Shown piece after piece: positions 1 through 8,391 of a DNA stretch of 50,833 nt. The translations under genes and the position numbers were made by a program. The notes beneath the pieces were generated by a model. That model was not told the origin of the DNA. It did no database searches and saw only the letters and a program-made list of their open reading frames with translations. The stretch covers positions 1-50,833 of the forward strand of contig CAJNDD010000013.1 of the NCBI GenBank assembly GCA_905221435.1. Direction: 5' to 3'. Each line of letters begins with the position of its first letter. Position 1 is the stretch's first letter. The stretch is from a bacterium. Its GTDB lineage: Bacteria; Bacillota; Bacilli; Lactobacillales; Streptococcaceae.

Positions 1-2
1 TA

Positions 3-425
3 TCACCAGTTTTAGATGGCTTTAACAGCGAAATTATTGCTTTTAATCTTTCTTGTTCGCCTAATTTAGAACAAGTACAAACGATGTTAGAACAGGCATT
101 CACAGAGAAGCACTATGAGAATACGATTCTCCACAGTGACCAGGGCTGGCAATACCAACACGATTCTTATCATCGGTTTCTAGAGAGTAAGGGAATTCAA
201 GCATCTATGTCCCGCAAGGGCAACAGCCCAGACAATGGGATGATGGAGTCCTTCTTTGGCATTTTGAAATCCGAAATGTTTTACGGCTATGAGAAGACAT
301 TTAAATCACTTAATCAATTGGAACAAGCTATTGTGGACTACATTGATTACTACAACAACAAACGAATTAAAGTCAAACTAAAAGGACTTAGTCCTGTGCA
401 GTACAGAACTAAATCCTTTCAATAA
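3..425 (+). CDS. IS3-family transposase OrfB, 3' part (5' end outside window)
   Basis: The frame is open from base 3 to a stop at 425, giving about 140 residues of the C-terminal half of a DDE (rve) integrase-fold transposase. Visible family marks are SPVLDGFNSEIIAFNLS at the start, the second catalytic Asp in HSDQGWQY, and the catalytic Glu in DNGMMESFFG. The C-terminal YNNKRI and LSPVQYR motifs are typical of IS3 OrfB, which is normally made by a programmed frameshift from OrfA. The first catalytic Asp would lie upstream of the window. An internal ATG at 84 is not a plausible start because the conserved fold begins before it. No inactivating change is seen in the part present. Confidence 0.9.
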   Translation, partial: SPVLDGFNSEIIAFNLSCSPNLEQVQTMLEQAFTEKHYENTILHSDQGWQYQHDSYHRFLESKGIQASMSRKGNSPDNGMMESFFGILKSEMFYGYEKTFKSLNQLEQAIVDYIDYYNNKRIKVKLKGLSPVQYRTKSFQ

Positions 426-431
426 TTATTT

Positions 432-456
432 GTCCAACTTTTTGGGGTCAGTACAC
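432..456 (+). repeat. Right terminal inverted repeat of IS3-family element
   Basis: The sequence from 432 to 456 contains CCAACTTTTTGGGGTCAGTA, the right end typical of streptococcal IS3-family elements whose left ends read TGTACTGACCCC inward. It starts seven bases after the transposase stop. The partner left repeat and target duplication are outside the window. Confidence 0.75.
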
Positions 457-479
457 CTTGGTCTTCTTTTTATTTTTTT

Positions 480-487
480 TACGAATA
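480..487 (+). promoter_or_regulatory. Combox (cin-box) for ComX-dependent transcription of dprA
   Basis: TACGAATA is an exact match to the streptococcal combox read by the competence sigma factor ComX/SigX, and it is preceded by a T-rich tract as usual. It lies 33 bp before the dprA start, the expected spacing for a late competence gene. Confidence 0.9.
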
Positions 488-520
488 GATAGATGAGTAG
501 AAAAAGAAATGGAGTTGTAT

Positions 521-1369
521 ATGAAGATCACAAACTATGAGATTTACAAATTGAGAAAAGCTGGGCTGACCAATCAACAGATTTTAACTGTTCTTGAATA
601 CGATGAGACTGTAGATCAAGAACTTTTATTAGGAGATATTGCAGAAATATCTGGGTGCCGTAATCCTGCTGTCTTTATGGAACGCTATTTCCAGATAGAT
701 GATACACAGTTGGAGAAGGAGTTCCAAAAATTTCCATCCTTCTCGATTCTTGATGACTGTTATCCTTGGGATCTGAGTGAGATTTATGATGCTCCAGCGC
801 TCTTGTTTTATAAAGGAAATCTGGACTTGTTGAAGTTTCCAAAGGTTGCTGTTGTAGGGAGTCGTTCATGTTCTAGTCAGGGAGCAAAGTCGGTTCAGAA
901 AGTCATTCAAGGTTTGGAAAACGAGTTAATCGTGGTCAGTGGTTTAGCCAAAGGGATTGATACGGCTGCCCATATGGCTGCACTCCAAAATGGAGGAAGA
1001 ACGATTGCTGTCATTGGAACAGGGTTGGATGTTTTTTATCCCCGAGCCAATAAACGTTTGCAGGAGTACATCGGCAATGACCATCTGGTTCTCAGTGAAT
1101 ATGGACCTGGCGAGCAACCTCTGAAATTTCACTTTCCAGCTCGAAATCGTATCATTGCAGGACTTTGTCGTGGGGTTATTGTAGCAGAGGCAAGAATGCG
1201 TTCTGGTAGTCTTATTACTTGTGAGCGAGCTATGGAGGAAGGTCGTGATGTCTTTGCCATTCCGGGAAACATTTTAGACGGCCATTCAGATGGCTGTCAC
1301 CATCTGATCCAAGAGGGAGCAAAGCTGATTAGCAGTGGTCAAGATGTGTTGGCTGAGTTTGAATTTTAA
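521..1369 (+). CDS. dprA: DNA processing protein DprA
   Basis: DprA binds incoming single-stranded DNA during natural transformation, loads RecA on it, and in streptococci also helps shut off competence. The 282-residue protein has the N-terminal SAM-like part, then the Rossmann fold: VVGSR at 111-115, SGLAKGID at 140-147, GTGLDVFYP at 167-175, and FPARNRIIAGL at 205-215. The start at 521 is preferred over the in-frame ATG at 509 because GGAG (512-515) sits a few bases upstream, and because 282 residues is the streptococcal length. A combox at 480-487 predicts ComX-driven expression. The IS element immediately upstream leaves the combox intact, so the gene should still respond to competence. 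Confidence 0.95.
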   Translation: MKITNYEIYKLRKAGLTNQQILTVLEYDETVDQELLLGDIAEISGCRNPAVFMERYFQIDDTQLEKEFQKFPSFSILDDCYPWDLSEIYDAPALLFYKGNLDLLKFPKVAVVGSRSCSSQGAKSVQKVIQGLENELIVVSGLAKGIDTAAHMAALQNGGRTIAVIGTGLDVFYPRANKRLQEYIGNDHLVLSEYGPGEQPLKFHFPARNRIIAGLCRGVIVAEARMRSGSLITCERAMEEGRDVFAIPGNILDGHSDGCHHLIQEGAKLISSGQDVLAEFEF

Positions 1370-1422
1370 GGAGAAATTTGTTCACACAGATAAACTTTTC
1401 TTCTATATATAGGAGTTAAGTC

Positions 1423-1451
1423 TTGACAGCTATAGAAAAATGGTTTACACT
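1423..1451 (+). promoter_or_regulatory. Sigma-A promoter of topA
   Basis: TTGACA at 1423-1428 and TACACT at 1446-1451 are separated by 17 bp in the dprA-topA gap, so topA can be transcribed independently of the competence promoter. Confidence 0.6.
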
Positions 1452-1486
1452 TTATAAAGTTTATTACTTTGAAAAGGTGTGATAGT

Positions 1487-3574
1487 GTGGCTACGGCAAC
1501 AAAAAAGAAAAAATCAACAGTTAAAAAAAATCTAGTCATCGTGGAGTCGCCTGCTAAAGCGAAAACGATTGAGAAATATCTAGGCCGAAATTACAAGGTT
1601 TTAGCCAGTGTCGGGCATATCCGTGATTTGAAAAAATCCAGTATGTCAGTCGACATTGAAAATAACTATGAACCGCAGTATATCAATATTAGAGGAAAAG
1701 GTCCTCTCATCAACGATCTGAAAAAAGAAGCTAAAAAGGCCAATAAAGTCTTTCTGGCGAGTGACCCGGACCGTGAAGGAGAAGCGATTTCCTGGCACTT
1801 GGCTCACATTCTCAACTTGGACGAGAATGATGCCAACCGTGTAGTCTTTAATGAAATCACCAAAGACGCGGTAAAAAATGCCTTTAAAGAACCGCGCAAG
1901 ATTGACATGGACTTGGTCGACGCCCAACAAGCTCGTCGAGTCTTAGACCGCTTGGTAGGTTATTCGATTTCGCCTATTTTGTGGAAAAAGGTCAAGAAGG
2001 GCTTATCAGCAGGACGCGTGCAGTCGGTTGCCCTTAAGCTCATCATTGACCGTGAAAATGAAATCAATGCCTTCCAACCGGAAGAATACTGGACAATTGA
2101 TGGTGTCTTTAAGAAGGGAACCAAGCAATTTCAGGCTTCATTCTATGGTATGAATGGCAAAAAGATGAAATTGACCACCAATGAAGAAGTCAAAGAAGTC
2201 TTGTCCCATTTGACTAGTAAAGATTTTACAGTAGACCAAGTAGATAAGAAAGAACGCAAACGCAATGCGCCCCTACCTTATACGACTTCAACCATGCAGA
2301 TGGATGCTGCTAACAAAATCAATTTCCGTACTCGAAAGACCATGATGGTGGCTCAACAGCTCTATGAAGGGATCAATATCGGATCAGGTGTGCAAGGTTT
2401 GATTACCTATATGCGTACAGACTCGACTCGTATCAGTCCTGTGGCTCAGAATGAAGCGGCAAGCTACATTAACGACCGTTTTGGTAGCAAGTATTCCAAG
2501 CATGGTAGCAAGGTCAAGAATGCCTCAGGTGCTCAGGATGCCCACGAAGCCATTCGTCCATCTAGTGTCTTTAACACACCTGAAAGCATCGCTAAGTATT
2601 TGGACAAAGACCAGCTCAAACTTTATACCCTTATCTGGAACCGTTTTGTGGCTAGCCAGATGACAGCTGCTATCTTTGATACCATGGCTGTCAAACTCTC
2701 TCAAAATGGAGTCCAATTCGCGGCAAATGGTAGTCAAGTTAAGTTTGATGGTTATCTTGCTATCTACAATGACTCTGACAAGAACAAAATGTTGCCAGAT
2801 ATGGCTGTTGGAGATGTGGTCAAGCAGGTCAATAGCAAGCCAGAACAACATTTCACTCAACCACCTGCTCGCTATTCGGAAGCGACTCTTATCAAGACCT
2901 TGGAAGAAAATGGAGTTGGACGCCCGTCAACCTATGCTCCGACCATTGAAACCATCCAAAAACGTTACTACGTTCGTCTAGCAGCAAAACGTTTTGAACC
3001 AACAGAGTTGGGTGAAATTGTTAATAAACTCATTGTTGAATATTTCCCAGATATCGTAAATGTGACCTTCACAGCTGAAATGGAAGGAAAACTGGATGAT
3101 GTCGAAGTTGGTAAAGAGCAGTGGCAACGGGTCATTGACGCCTTTTACAAACCATTCTCTAAAGAAGTAGCCAAGGCTGAATCCGAAATGGAAAAAATCC
3201 AGATCAAGGATGAGCCAGCTGGATTTGACTGTGAAGTTTGTGGCAGTCCAATGGTAATTAAGCTTGGACGTTTTGGTAAATTCTATGCTTGTAGCAACTT
3301 CCCAGACTGCCGTCATACACAAGCGATTGTTAAGGAGATTGGTGTCGAGTGTCCAAGCTGTCATCAAGGACAAATCATTGAACGCAAAACCAAGCGCAAT
3401 CGTATCTTCTATGGTTGCAATCGCTATCCAGAATGTGAGTTTACTTCCTGGGATAAACCAATTGGCCGTGACTGTCCAAAATGCGGACACTTCCTTGTGG
3501 AGAAAAAAGTCCGTGGTGGTGGCAAGCAGGTTGTATGTAGTAATGGCGACTACGAAGAAGAGAAAATTAAATAA
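1487..3574 (+). CDS. topA: DNA topoisomerase I
   Basis: Type IA topoisomerase that relaxes negatively supercoiled DNA through a 5'-phosphotyrosine link. The 695-residue protein has the TOPRIM domain (catalytic Glu in [10 protein letters not shown], residue 20; DPDREGE at 93-99) and the active-site Tyr near residue 308 in [11 protein letters not shown]. The last ~115 residues hold Cys-rich zinc-ribbon repeats: two full four-Cys units and a third that keeps only part of the set. The GTG at 1487 is chosen over the upstream TTG at 1469 because AAAGG lies 10 bases before it and the family starts with [11 protein letters not shown] hairpin terminator follows. Location next to dprA is as in other mitis-group streptococci. 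Confidence 0.96.
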   Translation: MATATKKKKSTVKKNLVIVESPAKAKTIEKYLGRNYKVLASVGHIRDLKKSSMSVDIENNYEPQYINIRGKGPLINDLKKEAKKANKVFLASDPDREGEAISWHLAHILNLDENDANRVVFNEITKDAVKNAFKEPRKIDMDLVDAQQARRVLDRLVGYSISPILWKKVKKGLSAGRVQSVALKLIIDRENEINAFQPEEYWTIDGVFKKGTKQFQASFYGMNGKKMKLTTNEEVKEVLSHLTSKDFTVDQVDKKERKRNAPLPYTTSTMQMDAANKINFRTRKTMMVAQQLYEGINIGSGVQGLITYMRTDSTRISPVAQNEAASYINDRFGSKYSKHGSKVKNASGAQDAHEAIRPSSVFNTPESIAKYLDKDQLKLYTLIWNRFVASQMTAAIFDTMAVKLSQNGVQFAANGSQVKFDGYLAIYNDSDKNKMLPDMAVGDVVKQVNSKPEQHFTQPPARYSEATLIKTLEENGVGRPSTYAPTIETIQKRYYVRLAAKRFEPTELGEIVNKLIVEYFPDIVNVTFTAEMEGKLDDVEVGKEQWQRVIDAFYKPFSKEVAKAESEMEKIQIKDEPAGFDCEVCGSPMVIKLGRFGKFYACSNFPDCRHTQAIVKEIGVECPSCHQGQIIERKTKRNRIFYGCNRYPECEFTSWDKPIGRDCPKCGHFLVEKKVRGGGKQVVCSNGDYEEEKIK

Positions 3575-3580
3575 AATGCA

Positions 3581-3611
3581 GAGTCCTGAAATTGAATTTC
3601 AGGCTCTTTTT
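3581..3611 (+). terminator. Rho-independent terminator of topA
   Basis: GAGTCCTGAAATT pairs with AATTTCAGGCTC (one mismatch, short loop) and is followed by TTTTT, directly after the topA stop. Confidence 0.85.
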
Positions 3612-3680
3612 ACTTGAAGCTTGACAAATTTCCCCCTTGTATGCGAAACTAGAGGAAGAGTAATTTATCTAGGAGAAATC

Positions 3681-4040
3681 ATGCGTATCATTTATCTCAG
3701 TATTGGCTTTATTTCACTGGCTTTAGCTGTTATTGGAGTTGTCTTACCACTTTTACCAACAACACCCTTTCTTTTGTTAGCTATCGCTTGCTTTTCAAAA
3801 TCTTCTAAGCGTTTTGAAGACTGGCTTTATCATACAAAGCTTTATCAGACTTATGTAGCTGACTTTCGGGAAACCAAGTCAATCGCGCGAGAACGAAAGA
3901 AAAAAATCATCGTATCTATCTATATCTTGATGGGGATTTCTATTTATTTTGCCCCTCTTTTGCCAGTCAAAATCGGTCTGGGAGCCTTGACTATCTTTAT
4001 CACCTACTATCTCTTTAAAGTCATTCCTGACAAAGAATAG
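3681..4040 (+). CDS. DUF454 (YbaN-like) small membrane protein
   Basis: A 119-residue membrane protein of unknown role. It has two hydrophobic N-terminal stretches separated by the DUF454 hallmark LPLLPTTPFLLLA (residues 21-33). A charged central part, KSSKRFEDWLY...RERKKK, follows, and then a C-terminal pair of membrane helices. ATG 3681 is chosen over an upstream in-frame ATG at 3621 because AGGAGA lies just before it and the extra residues would be polar and unlike the family. A TTGACA at 3621-3626 suggests its own promoter, but the -10 is weak. No functional partner is evident nearby. Confidence 0.75.
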   Translation: MRIIYLSIGFISLALAVIGVVLPLLPTTPFLLLAIACFSKSSKRFEDWLYHTKLYQTYVADFRETKSIARERKKKIIVSIYILMGISIYFAPLLPVKIGLGALTIFITYYLFKVIPDKE

Positions 4041-4093
4041 TTAAAATAGTAGTTATTTGCCTTGATAAAAATGAAAGCATATTTAAAATAATA

Positions 4094-4102
4094 TGATATA
4101 AT
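4094..4102 (+). promoter_or_regulatory. Extended -10 promoter of cutC
   Basis: TGATATAAT is a perfect extended -10 (TGnTATAAT) about 30 bp before the cutC start. No good -35 lies at 17 bp, which is normal for extended -10 promoters in streptococci. Confidence 0.65.
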
Positions 4103-4132
4103 AAATTTAAAGAAAACATCAAGGAGAATCAA

Positions 4133-4765
4133 ATGATTTACGAATTTTGTGCTGAAAATGTGACCTTGCTTGAAAAAGCGATGCAGGCTGGAGCTCGTCG
4201 AATCGAACTTTGTGACAATCTAGCAGTAGGAGGAACAACACCTAGCTATGGAGTGACCAAGGCAGCGGTTGAACTGGCAGCTAACTACGACACCACCATC
4301 ATGAACATGATTCGTCCCCGTGGTGGCGACTTTGTCTATACTGATCTTGAAATAGCGATCATGCTAGAAGACATTCGTTTGACTGCTCAGGCTGGAAGTC
4401 AAGGGGTTGTATTTGGGACATTAACTGCTGATAAGAAGTTAGATAAGACTAATCTTGAGAAGCTGATTGCCGCATCTAAAGGAATGGAAATTGTCTTTCA
4501 CATGGCCTTTGATGAATTGAGTGATGAAGACCAGTTGGAAGCCATTGACTGGCTCAGCCAAGCAGGTGTCACCCGTATCTTAACTCGTGCTGGTGTGTCT
4601 GGAGACTCGCTAGAGAAACGTTTTGCTCATTATCACAGAATTTTGGAACATGCCGCTGGTAAAATTGAAATCTTACCAGGTGGGGGGATTGACTTGGACA
4701 ACCGTCAAACCTTTATTGACCAGCTGGGCGTGACACAATTGCATGGAACTAAGGTTGTCTTTTAA
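4133..4765 (+). CDS. cutC: CutC-family protein (copper homeostasis CutC)
   Basis: A TIM-barrel protein of the CutC family, historically linked to copper tolerance; its biochemical activity is not settled. The 210-residue length is typical for Gram-positive members. Family motifs are GARRIELCDNLAVGGTTPS (residues 20-38), MIRPRGGDFVY (58-68) and LPGGGI near the C-terminus. AAGGAG sits seven bases before the ATG and an extended -10 promoter lies upstream. No copper-responsive operator or copper ATPase gene is seen nearby, so the context gives no support for a specific metal role. Confidence 0.9.
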   Translation: MIYEFCAENVTLLEKAMQAGARRIELCDNLAVGGTTPSYGVTKAAVELAANYDTTIMNMIRPRGGDFVYTDLEIAIMLEDIRLTAQAGSQGVVFGTLTADKKLDKTNLEKLIAASKGMEIVFHMAFDELSDEDQLEAIDWLSQAGVTRILTRAGVSGDSLEKRFAHYHRILEHAAGKIEILPGGGIDLDNRQTFIDQLGVTQLHGTKVVF

Positions 4766-4777
4766 AAAATAGAAAGG

Positions 4778-4803
4778 AACTGCTAGCTTTTGGTAGCAGT
4801 TTT
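4778..4803 (+). terminator. Hairpin between cutC and the YjbR-like gene (weak terminator or translational element)
   Basis: AACTGCTA (4778-4785) pairs perfectly with TAGCAGTT (4794-4801) and only about four T follow. It may be a weak cutC terminator. The only Shine-Dalgarno-like sequence for the next gene, AAAGGA at about 4772-4777, lies on the far side of this stem. Confidence 0.5.
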
Positions 4804-4808
4804 CACTT

Positions 4809-5465
4809 ATGTTTGAAATTTTTAAATCCTATCAGTTTAATAAAGAAAAGGCCAGAGACTATGGTTTTGTAGAAAATGGGGAAGTATGGAACTATAGTTG
4901 CCAGATTTTGCAAGGTGACTTTTCCATGACAGTCTCTATCACTCCTGATAATGTGAGTTTTCAGGTTTTTGATCAGGAAACGGGTGACCTCTATCCTCAA
5001 GTACATATGGAAAGTATGCGGGGAAGTTTTGTAGGAAGTGTCCGTGAGGCTTGTTTGGAGATTCTCTACCAGATTCGGAGGGCTTGCTTTGATGTGCAGG
5101 ATTTTATCTGTCCTCAAACTAAGCGTATCATGACTAAAGTTCAGAAAAAGTATGGTAGTCAGTTGGAGTATTTGTGGGAAAAGTCACCTGATACAGCTGT
5201 ATTGCGTCATGAAGGCAATCAAAAGTGGTATGCTGTTTTAATGAGAATTCCTTGGGATAAGCTGGAAAAGGGGAGAGAAGGGCTAGTCGAAGCAGTCAAC
5301 CTCAAACACGACCAAGTAGCTGATTTGTTTTCAAAAAAAGGCATTTATCCGGCCTTTCATATGAACAAACGCTACTGGCTTAGTCTGGCGCTTGATGATA
5401 GTTTGCAAGATGAAGAAGTGATAGAACTCATCGAAAAAAGTTGGAACTTGACTGTGAAAAAATAA
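4809..5465 (+). CDS. MmcQ/YjbR-family protein
   Basis: A 218-residue protein whose second half (about 105-218) matches the MmcQ/YjbR-like fold. The pattern is a Trp/Tyr-rich strand set (GNQKWYAVLMRIPW), then VEAVNLK, GIYPAFHMNKRYWLSLAL and a closing helix. The N-terminal half looks like the extra domain found in longer Firmicute members. YjbR-type proteins are thought to bind DNA, but a specific role is not known. The ATG at 4809 has no Shine-Dalgarno at normal distance; a hairpin separates it from AAAGGA. A later start would cut into the N-terminal domain. Confidence 0.75.
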   Translation: MFEIFKSYQFNKEKARDYGFVENGEVWNYSCQILQGDFSMTVSITPDNVSFQVFDQETGDLYPQVHMESMRGSFVGSVREACLEILYQIRRACFDVQDFICPQTKRIMTKVQKKYGSQLEYLWEKSPDTAVLRHEGNQKWYAVLMRIPWDKLEKGREGLVEAVNLKHDQVADLFSKKGIYPAFHMNKRYWLSLALDDSLQDEEVIELIEKSWNLTVKK

Positions 5466-5522
5466 GGAAATTCGCTTGAGTTTTCAAATACTTTCAATTA
5501 GCAAAATATTCTTTACTGAAGA

Positions 5523-5537
5523 AATTTTCAGAAAATA
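5523..5537 (+). promoter_or_regulatory. CodY box upstream of the leu promoter
   Basis: AATTTTCAGAAAATA matches the CodY consensus AATTTTCWGAAAATT at 14 of 15 positions and lies 12 bp before the -35. CodY represses branched-chain amino acid genes when isoleucine/leucine/valine are plentiful, so repression of the leu operon is the expected effect. Confidence 0.8.
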
Positions 5538-5549
5538 ATGGATTTTTTC

Positions 5550-5578
5550 TTGACAAGTGTTTTTAGCTATGCTAAAAT
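5550..5578 (+). promoter_or_regulatory. Promoter of the leu operon
   Basis: TTGACA (5550-5555), 17 bp, then TAAAAT (5573-5578) preceded by TG at 5570-5571. Transcription should start near 5585, about 195 nt before leuA, leaving room for the attenuator leader. Confidence 0.85.
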
Positions 5579-5614
5579 ACTAAACAAGATATCAAACGAA
5601 GGAGAAAGTCAAAC

Positions 5615-5668
5615 ATGAAAACAGCTAAGTTTAATCAATTTGCTTTGTTGTTGAGGTACTCGGGCTAG
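5615..5668 (+). CDS. leu operon leader peptide (17 aa, three tandem Leu codons)
   Basis: A 17-codon ORF reading MKTAKFNQFALLLRYSG, with GAAGGAG seven bases or so before the ATG. Three consecutive TTG Leu codons sit at codons 11-13. The stop lies just before a run of mutually exclusive hairpins ending in a terminator. This is the arrangement of a ribosome-mediated attenuator: slow decoding of Leu codons at low leucyl-tRNA would change RNA folding and allow read-through into leuA. Confidence 0.85.
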   Translation: MKTAKFNQFALLLRYSG

Positions 5669-5750
5669 TGCAAAAGCATTAGTCCTGTTTGGCTTACCAA
5701 GCGGGAGTAAATCAACATCTCGCTTGGGCTTCTGAGCGAGATGTTTTTTT
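5662..5750 (+). promoter_or_regulatory. Leucine attenuator region
   Basis: Three elements can be drawn. A 10-bp stem (two G-U pairs) lies between GGGCTAGTGC (5662-5671) and GCATTAGTCC, and overlaps the leader stop. CCAAGCG (5697-5703) can pair with CGCTTGG (5721-5727). The terminator stem 5714-5745 shares bases 5721-5724 with that second helix, so the two cannot coexist. A ribosome stalled at the Leu codons would cover the left arm of the first stem. Confidence 0.75.
5714..5750 (+). terminator. Attenuator terminator before leuA
   Basis: AACATCTCGCT pairs perfectly with AGCGAGATGTT across a 10-nt loop and is followed by five more T. It lies 30 bp before leuA, so it must be conditional for leuA to be made. 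Confidence 0.9.
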
Positions 5751-5779
5751 AAAACCACATTTGGAAAAGGGGAAATCTT

Positions 5780-7342
5780 ATGCGTAAAGTTGAATTTTTT
5801 GATACAAGCCTTCGTGATGGGGAACAAACACCTGGTGTTAACTTCTCAATAAAGGAAAAAGTTTCCATTGCAAGACAGCTGGAGAAATGGGGAATTTCTG
5901 TAATTGAAGCTGGTTTTCCGGCTGCTAGTCCAGATTCATTTATAGCCGTTCAAGAAATTGCTAAAGCCATAAAAAAAACAGCAGTGACAGGATTAGCTCG
6001 TTCTGTAAAATCTGATATTGATGCTTGTTATGAGGCTCTTAAGGATGCCAAGTATCCACAGATTCATGTCTTTATCGCTACCAGTCCGATTCACCGCAAG
6101 TATAAGCTCAATAAGAGCAAGGAAGAGATTTTAGAAGCTATCAAGGAACATGTTTCTTATGCACGTTCTAAGTTTGAAATCGTCGAATTCTCTCCTGAAG
6201 ATGCGACTAGAACAGAGTTGGATTTCCTCTTGCAAGTCGTTCAAACAGCGGTCGATGCAGGTGCATCTTATATCAATATCCCTGACACAGTTGGCTTTAC
6301 GACTCCAGAAGAGTTTGCACGTATCTTTGATCACTTGACTGAAAATATTAAATCAGATCATAAAGTTGTCTTTGGTGTCCACTGTCACGATGATCTCGGT
6401 ATGGCAACTGCAAATACTTTGACAGCAATTAAACACGGTGCTGGACGTGTCCAGGGAACTATTAATGGTATCGGTGAACGCGCAGGTAATGTTGCTCTTG
6501 AAGAAGTAGCTGTTGCTTTAAAGATTCGTGAGGATTTCTTCCAAGCAACTAGTGATATTGTTTTGGATGAAACAATGAATACGTCAGAAATGGTTTCTCG
6601 CTTCTCTGGTATTCCAGTTCCTAAAAACAAGGCTGTCGTTGGTGGCAATGCCTTCTCTCATGAATCGGGTATTCACCAAGATGGAGTTCTTAAAAATCCT
6701 CTCACTTATGAGATCATCACACCTGAATTGGTCGGCGTTAAGAGTAATAGTCTTCCGCTTGGAAAATTGTCAGGTCGCCATGCCTTTGTTGAAAAACTAA
6801 GAGAATTGGCTCTAGACTTTACAGAAGAGGATATCAAACCACTCTTTGCTAAGTTCAAGGCACTGGCTGACAAGAAACAAGAAATCACAGATGCAGATAT
6901 TCGAGCTCTGGTAGCTGGAACCATGGTTGAAAATCCAGAAGGTTTCCACTTTGATGATTTGCAACTTCAAACCCATGCAGACAATGACATTGAAGCGCTC
7001 GTTAGCCTGGCCAATATGGATGGTGAGAAAGTCGAATTCAATGCGACAGGGCAAGGTTCCGTTGAAGCGATCTTTAACGCTATTGATAAGTTCTTTAACC
7101 AATCTGTCCGCTTGGTGTCCTATACCATTGACGCGGTAACAGATGGTATCGATGCCCAAGCTCGGGTTTTGGTCACTGTTGAAAACAGAGATACCGAAAC
7201 CATCTTTAATGCAGCAGGACTCGATTTTGATGTGTTAAAGGCTTCGGCTATTGCTTATATCAATGCCAATACTTTTGTTCAAAAAGAGAATGCAGGTGAG
7301 ATGGGGCATAGCGTTTCCTACCGAGACATGCCTAGTGTGTAA
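5780..7342 (+). CDS. leuA: 2-isopropylmalate synthase
   Basis: First committed step of leucine synthesis: acetyl-CoA plus 2-oxoisovalerate gives 2-isopropylmalate. The 520-residue protein has the TIM-barrel catalytic domain (DTSLRDGEQTPGV near residue 8, metal-binding HCHDDLGMA, GIGERAGNV) and SHESGIHQDG in the linker. The C-terminal part is the LeuA dimer/regulatory domain, where leucine normally gives feedback inhibition. The start follows AAAAGGGG. It is first in leuA-leuB-DUF1294-leuC-leuD and is controlled by the CodY-like box and Leu attenuator upstream. Confidence 0.97.
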   Translation: MRKVEFFDTSLRDGEQTPGVNFSIKEKVSIARQLEKWGISVIEAGFPAASPDSFIAVQEIAKAIKKTAVTGLARSVKSDIDACYEALKDAKYPQIHVFIATSPIHRKYKLNKSKEEILEAIKEHVSYARSKFEIVEFSPEDATRTELDFLLQVVQTAVDAGASYINIPDTVGFTTPEEFARIFDHLTENIKSDHKVVFGVHCHDDLGMATANTLTAIKHGAGRVQGTINGIGERAGNVALEEVAVALKIREDFFQATSDIVLDETMNTSEMVSRFSGIPVPKNKAVVGGNAFSHESGIHQDGVLKNPLTYEIITPELVGVKSNSLPLGKLSGRHAFVEKLRELALDFTEEDIKPLFAKFKALADKKQEITDADIRALVAGTMVENPEGFHFDDLQLQTHADNDIEALVSLANMDGEKVEFNATGQGSVEAIFNAIDKFFNQSVRLVSYTIDAVTDGIDAQARVLVTVENRDTETIFNAAGLDFDVLKASAIAYINANTFVQKENAGEMGHSVSYRDMPSV

Positions 7343-7353
7343 AGGAGAAGGCT

Positions 7354-8391
7354 ATGACAAAGAAAATAGTAGCTCTAGCAGGGGATGGAATCGGTCCAGA
7401 AATCATGGAAGCTGGTTTAGCAGTTCTAGAAGCTCTAGCTTCAAAAACAGGTTTTGACTATGAGATAGATAGATGCCCCTTTGGAGGTGCAGGTATTGAT
7501 GCTGTGGGGCATCCCTTACCTGATGAAACCCTCAAGGCATGTAGAGAAGCAGATGCGATTCTCCTTGCGGCTATCGGTAGTCCTCAGTATGATGGAGCAT
7601 CGGTTCGGCCTGAACAAGGTTTGCTGGCTCTTCGTAAGGAACTCAATCTCTATGCCAATATTCGCCCTGTTAAGATTTTTGATAGTCTCAAGCATTTGTC
7701 ACCTCTCAAACCGGAACGAATTGCTGGTGTAGATTTTGTCGTGGTGCGTGAGTTGACAGGTGGAATTTACTTTGGGGATCATATTCTTGAAGGGCGCAAA
7801 GCGCGTGATATCAACGACTACAGCTATGAGGAAGTAGAGCGGATCATTCGCAAGGCATTTGAAATTGCAAAAAATCGGAGAAAAATCCTCACCAGTATCG
7901 ATAAGCAAAATGTTCTAGCGACTTCAAAACTCTGGCGCAGAGTAGCTGAGGAAGTCGCGCAGGATTTCCCAGATGTAACCTTGGAACACCAGTTGGTGGA
8001 CTCAGCTGCCATGCTCATGATTACCAATCCTGCCAAGTTTGATGTCATTGTGACGGAGAATCTTTTCGGAGATATCTTATCTGATGAATCAAGCGTTCTA
8101 TCAGGCACACTTGGCGTCATGCCATCAGCCAGTCATTCTGAAAAGGGGCCAAGTCTTTATGAGCCTATTCATGGTTCGGCACCTGATATTGCAGGTCAAG
8201 GAATTGCCAATCCTATCTCTATGATTTTGTCAGTTGCCATGATGTTGAGAGATAGCTTTGGACGTTATGAGGATGCAGAGCGTATCGAACATGCTGTTGA
8301 AGCTAGTTTAGCGGCTGGTGTTTTAACAAGAGATATTGGAGGACAGGCTTCGACTAAGGAAATGACAGAAGCCATCATTGAAAGATTATGA
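7354..8391 (+). CDS. leuB: 3-isopropylmalate dehydrogenase
   Basis: NAD-dependent oxidative decarboxylation of 3-isopropylmalate to 2-oxoisocaproate. The 345-residue protein shows GDGIGPEI near the N-terminus, RELTGGIYFG, the substrate-loop DSAAMLMI, the metal-binding NLFGDILSDE, and the NAD-binding EPIHGSAPDIAG...NP. It starts 12 bp after leuA with AAGGAGAAGG upstream and overlaps the next gene by four bases (ATGA), indicating translational coupling. Confidence 0.97.
   Translation: MTKKIVALAGDGIGPEIMEAGLAVLEALASKTGFDYEIDRCPFGGAGIDAVGHPLPDETLKACREADAILLAAIGSPQYDGASVRPEQGLLALRKELNLYANIRPVKIFDSLKHLSPLKPERIAGVDFVVVRELTGGIYFGDHILEGRKARDINDYSYEEVERIIRKAFEIAKNRRKILTSIDKQNVLATSKLWRRVAEEVAQDFPDVTLEHQLVDSAAMLMITNPAKFDVIVTENLFGDILSDESSVLSGTLGVMPSASHSEKGPSLYEPIHGSAPDIAGQGIANPISMILSVAMMLRDSFGRYEDAERIEHAVEASLAAGVLTRDIGGQASTKEMTEAIIERL

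Larger units (their letters stand above)
1..456 (+). mobile_element. IS3-family insertion sequence, right-hand part
   Basis: The window opens inside an IS3-family element: the 3' end of the DDE transposase is followed by a terminal inverted repeat ending near 456. The left part lies outside the window. The element is co-directional with dprA and its end is only 23 bp from the dprA competence promoter. The subgroup (IS150- or IS861-like) cannot be fixed from this fragment. Confidence 0.85.

Noticed and set aside
1469..1486. Upstream TTG start for topA
   Set aside because: It adds six residues (MKRCDS) foreign to the family and lacks a Shine-Dalgarno; GTG 1487 has AAAGG 10 bases upstream and gives the normal 695-residue protein.
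2978..3490. Long minus-strand ORF (170 codons) opposite topA
   Set aside because: It lies fully within topA, has no family resemblance and mirrors the codon bias of the real gene; the same holds for other long antisense frames opposite leuC, rexB and speE.
5615..5750. T-box riboswitch for the leu operon
   Set aside because: No T-box consensus (GGTGG-type bulge) or specifier stem is seen; a short ORF with tandem Leu codons explains the leader better.
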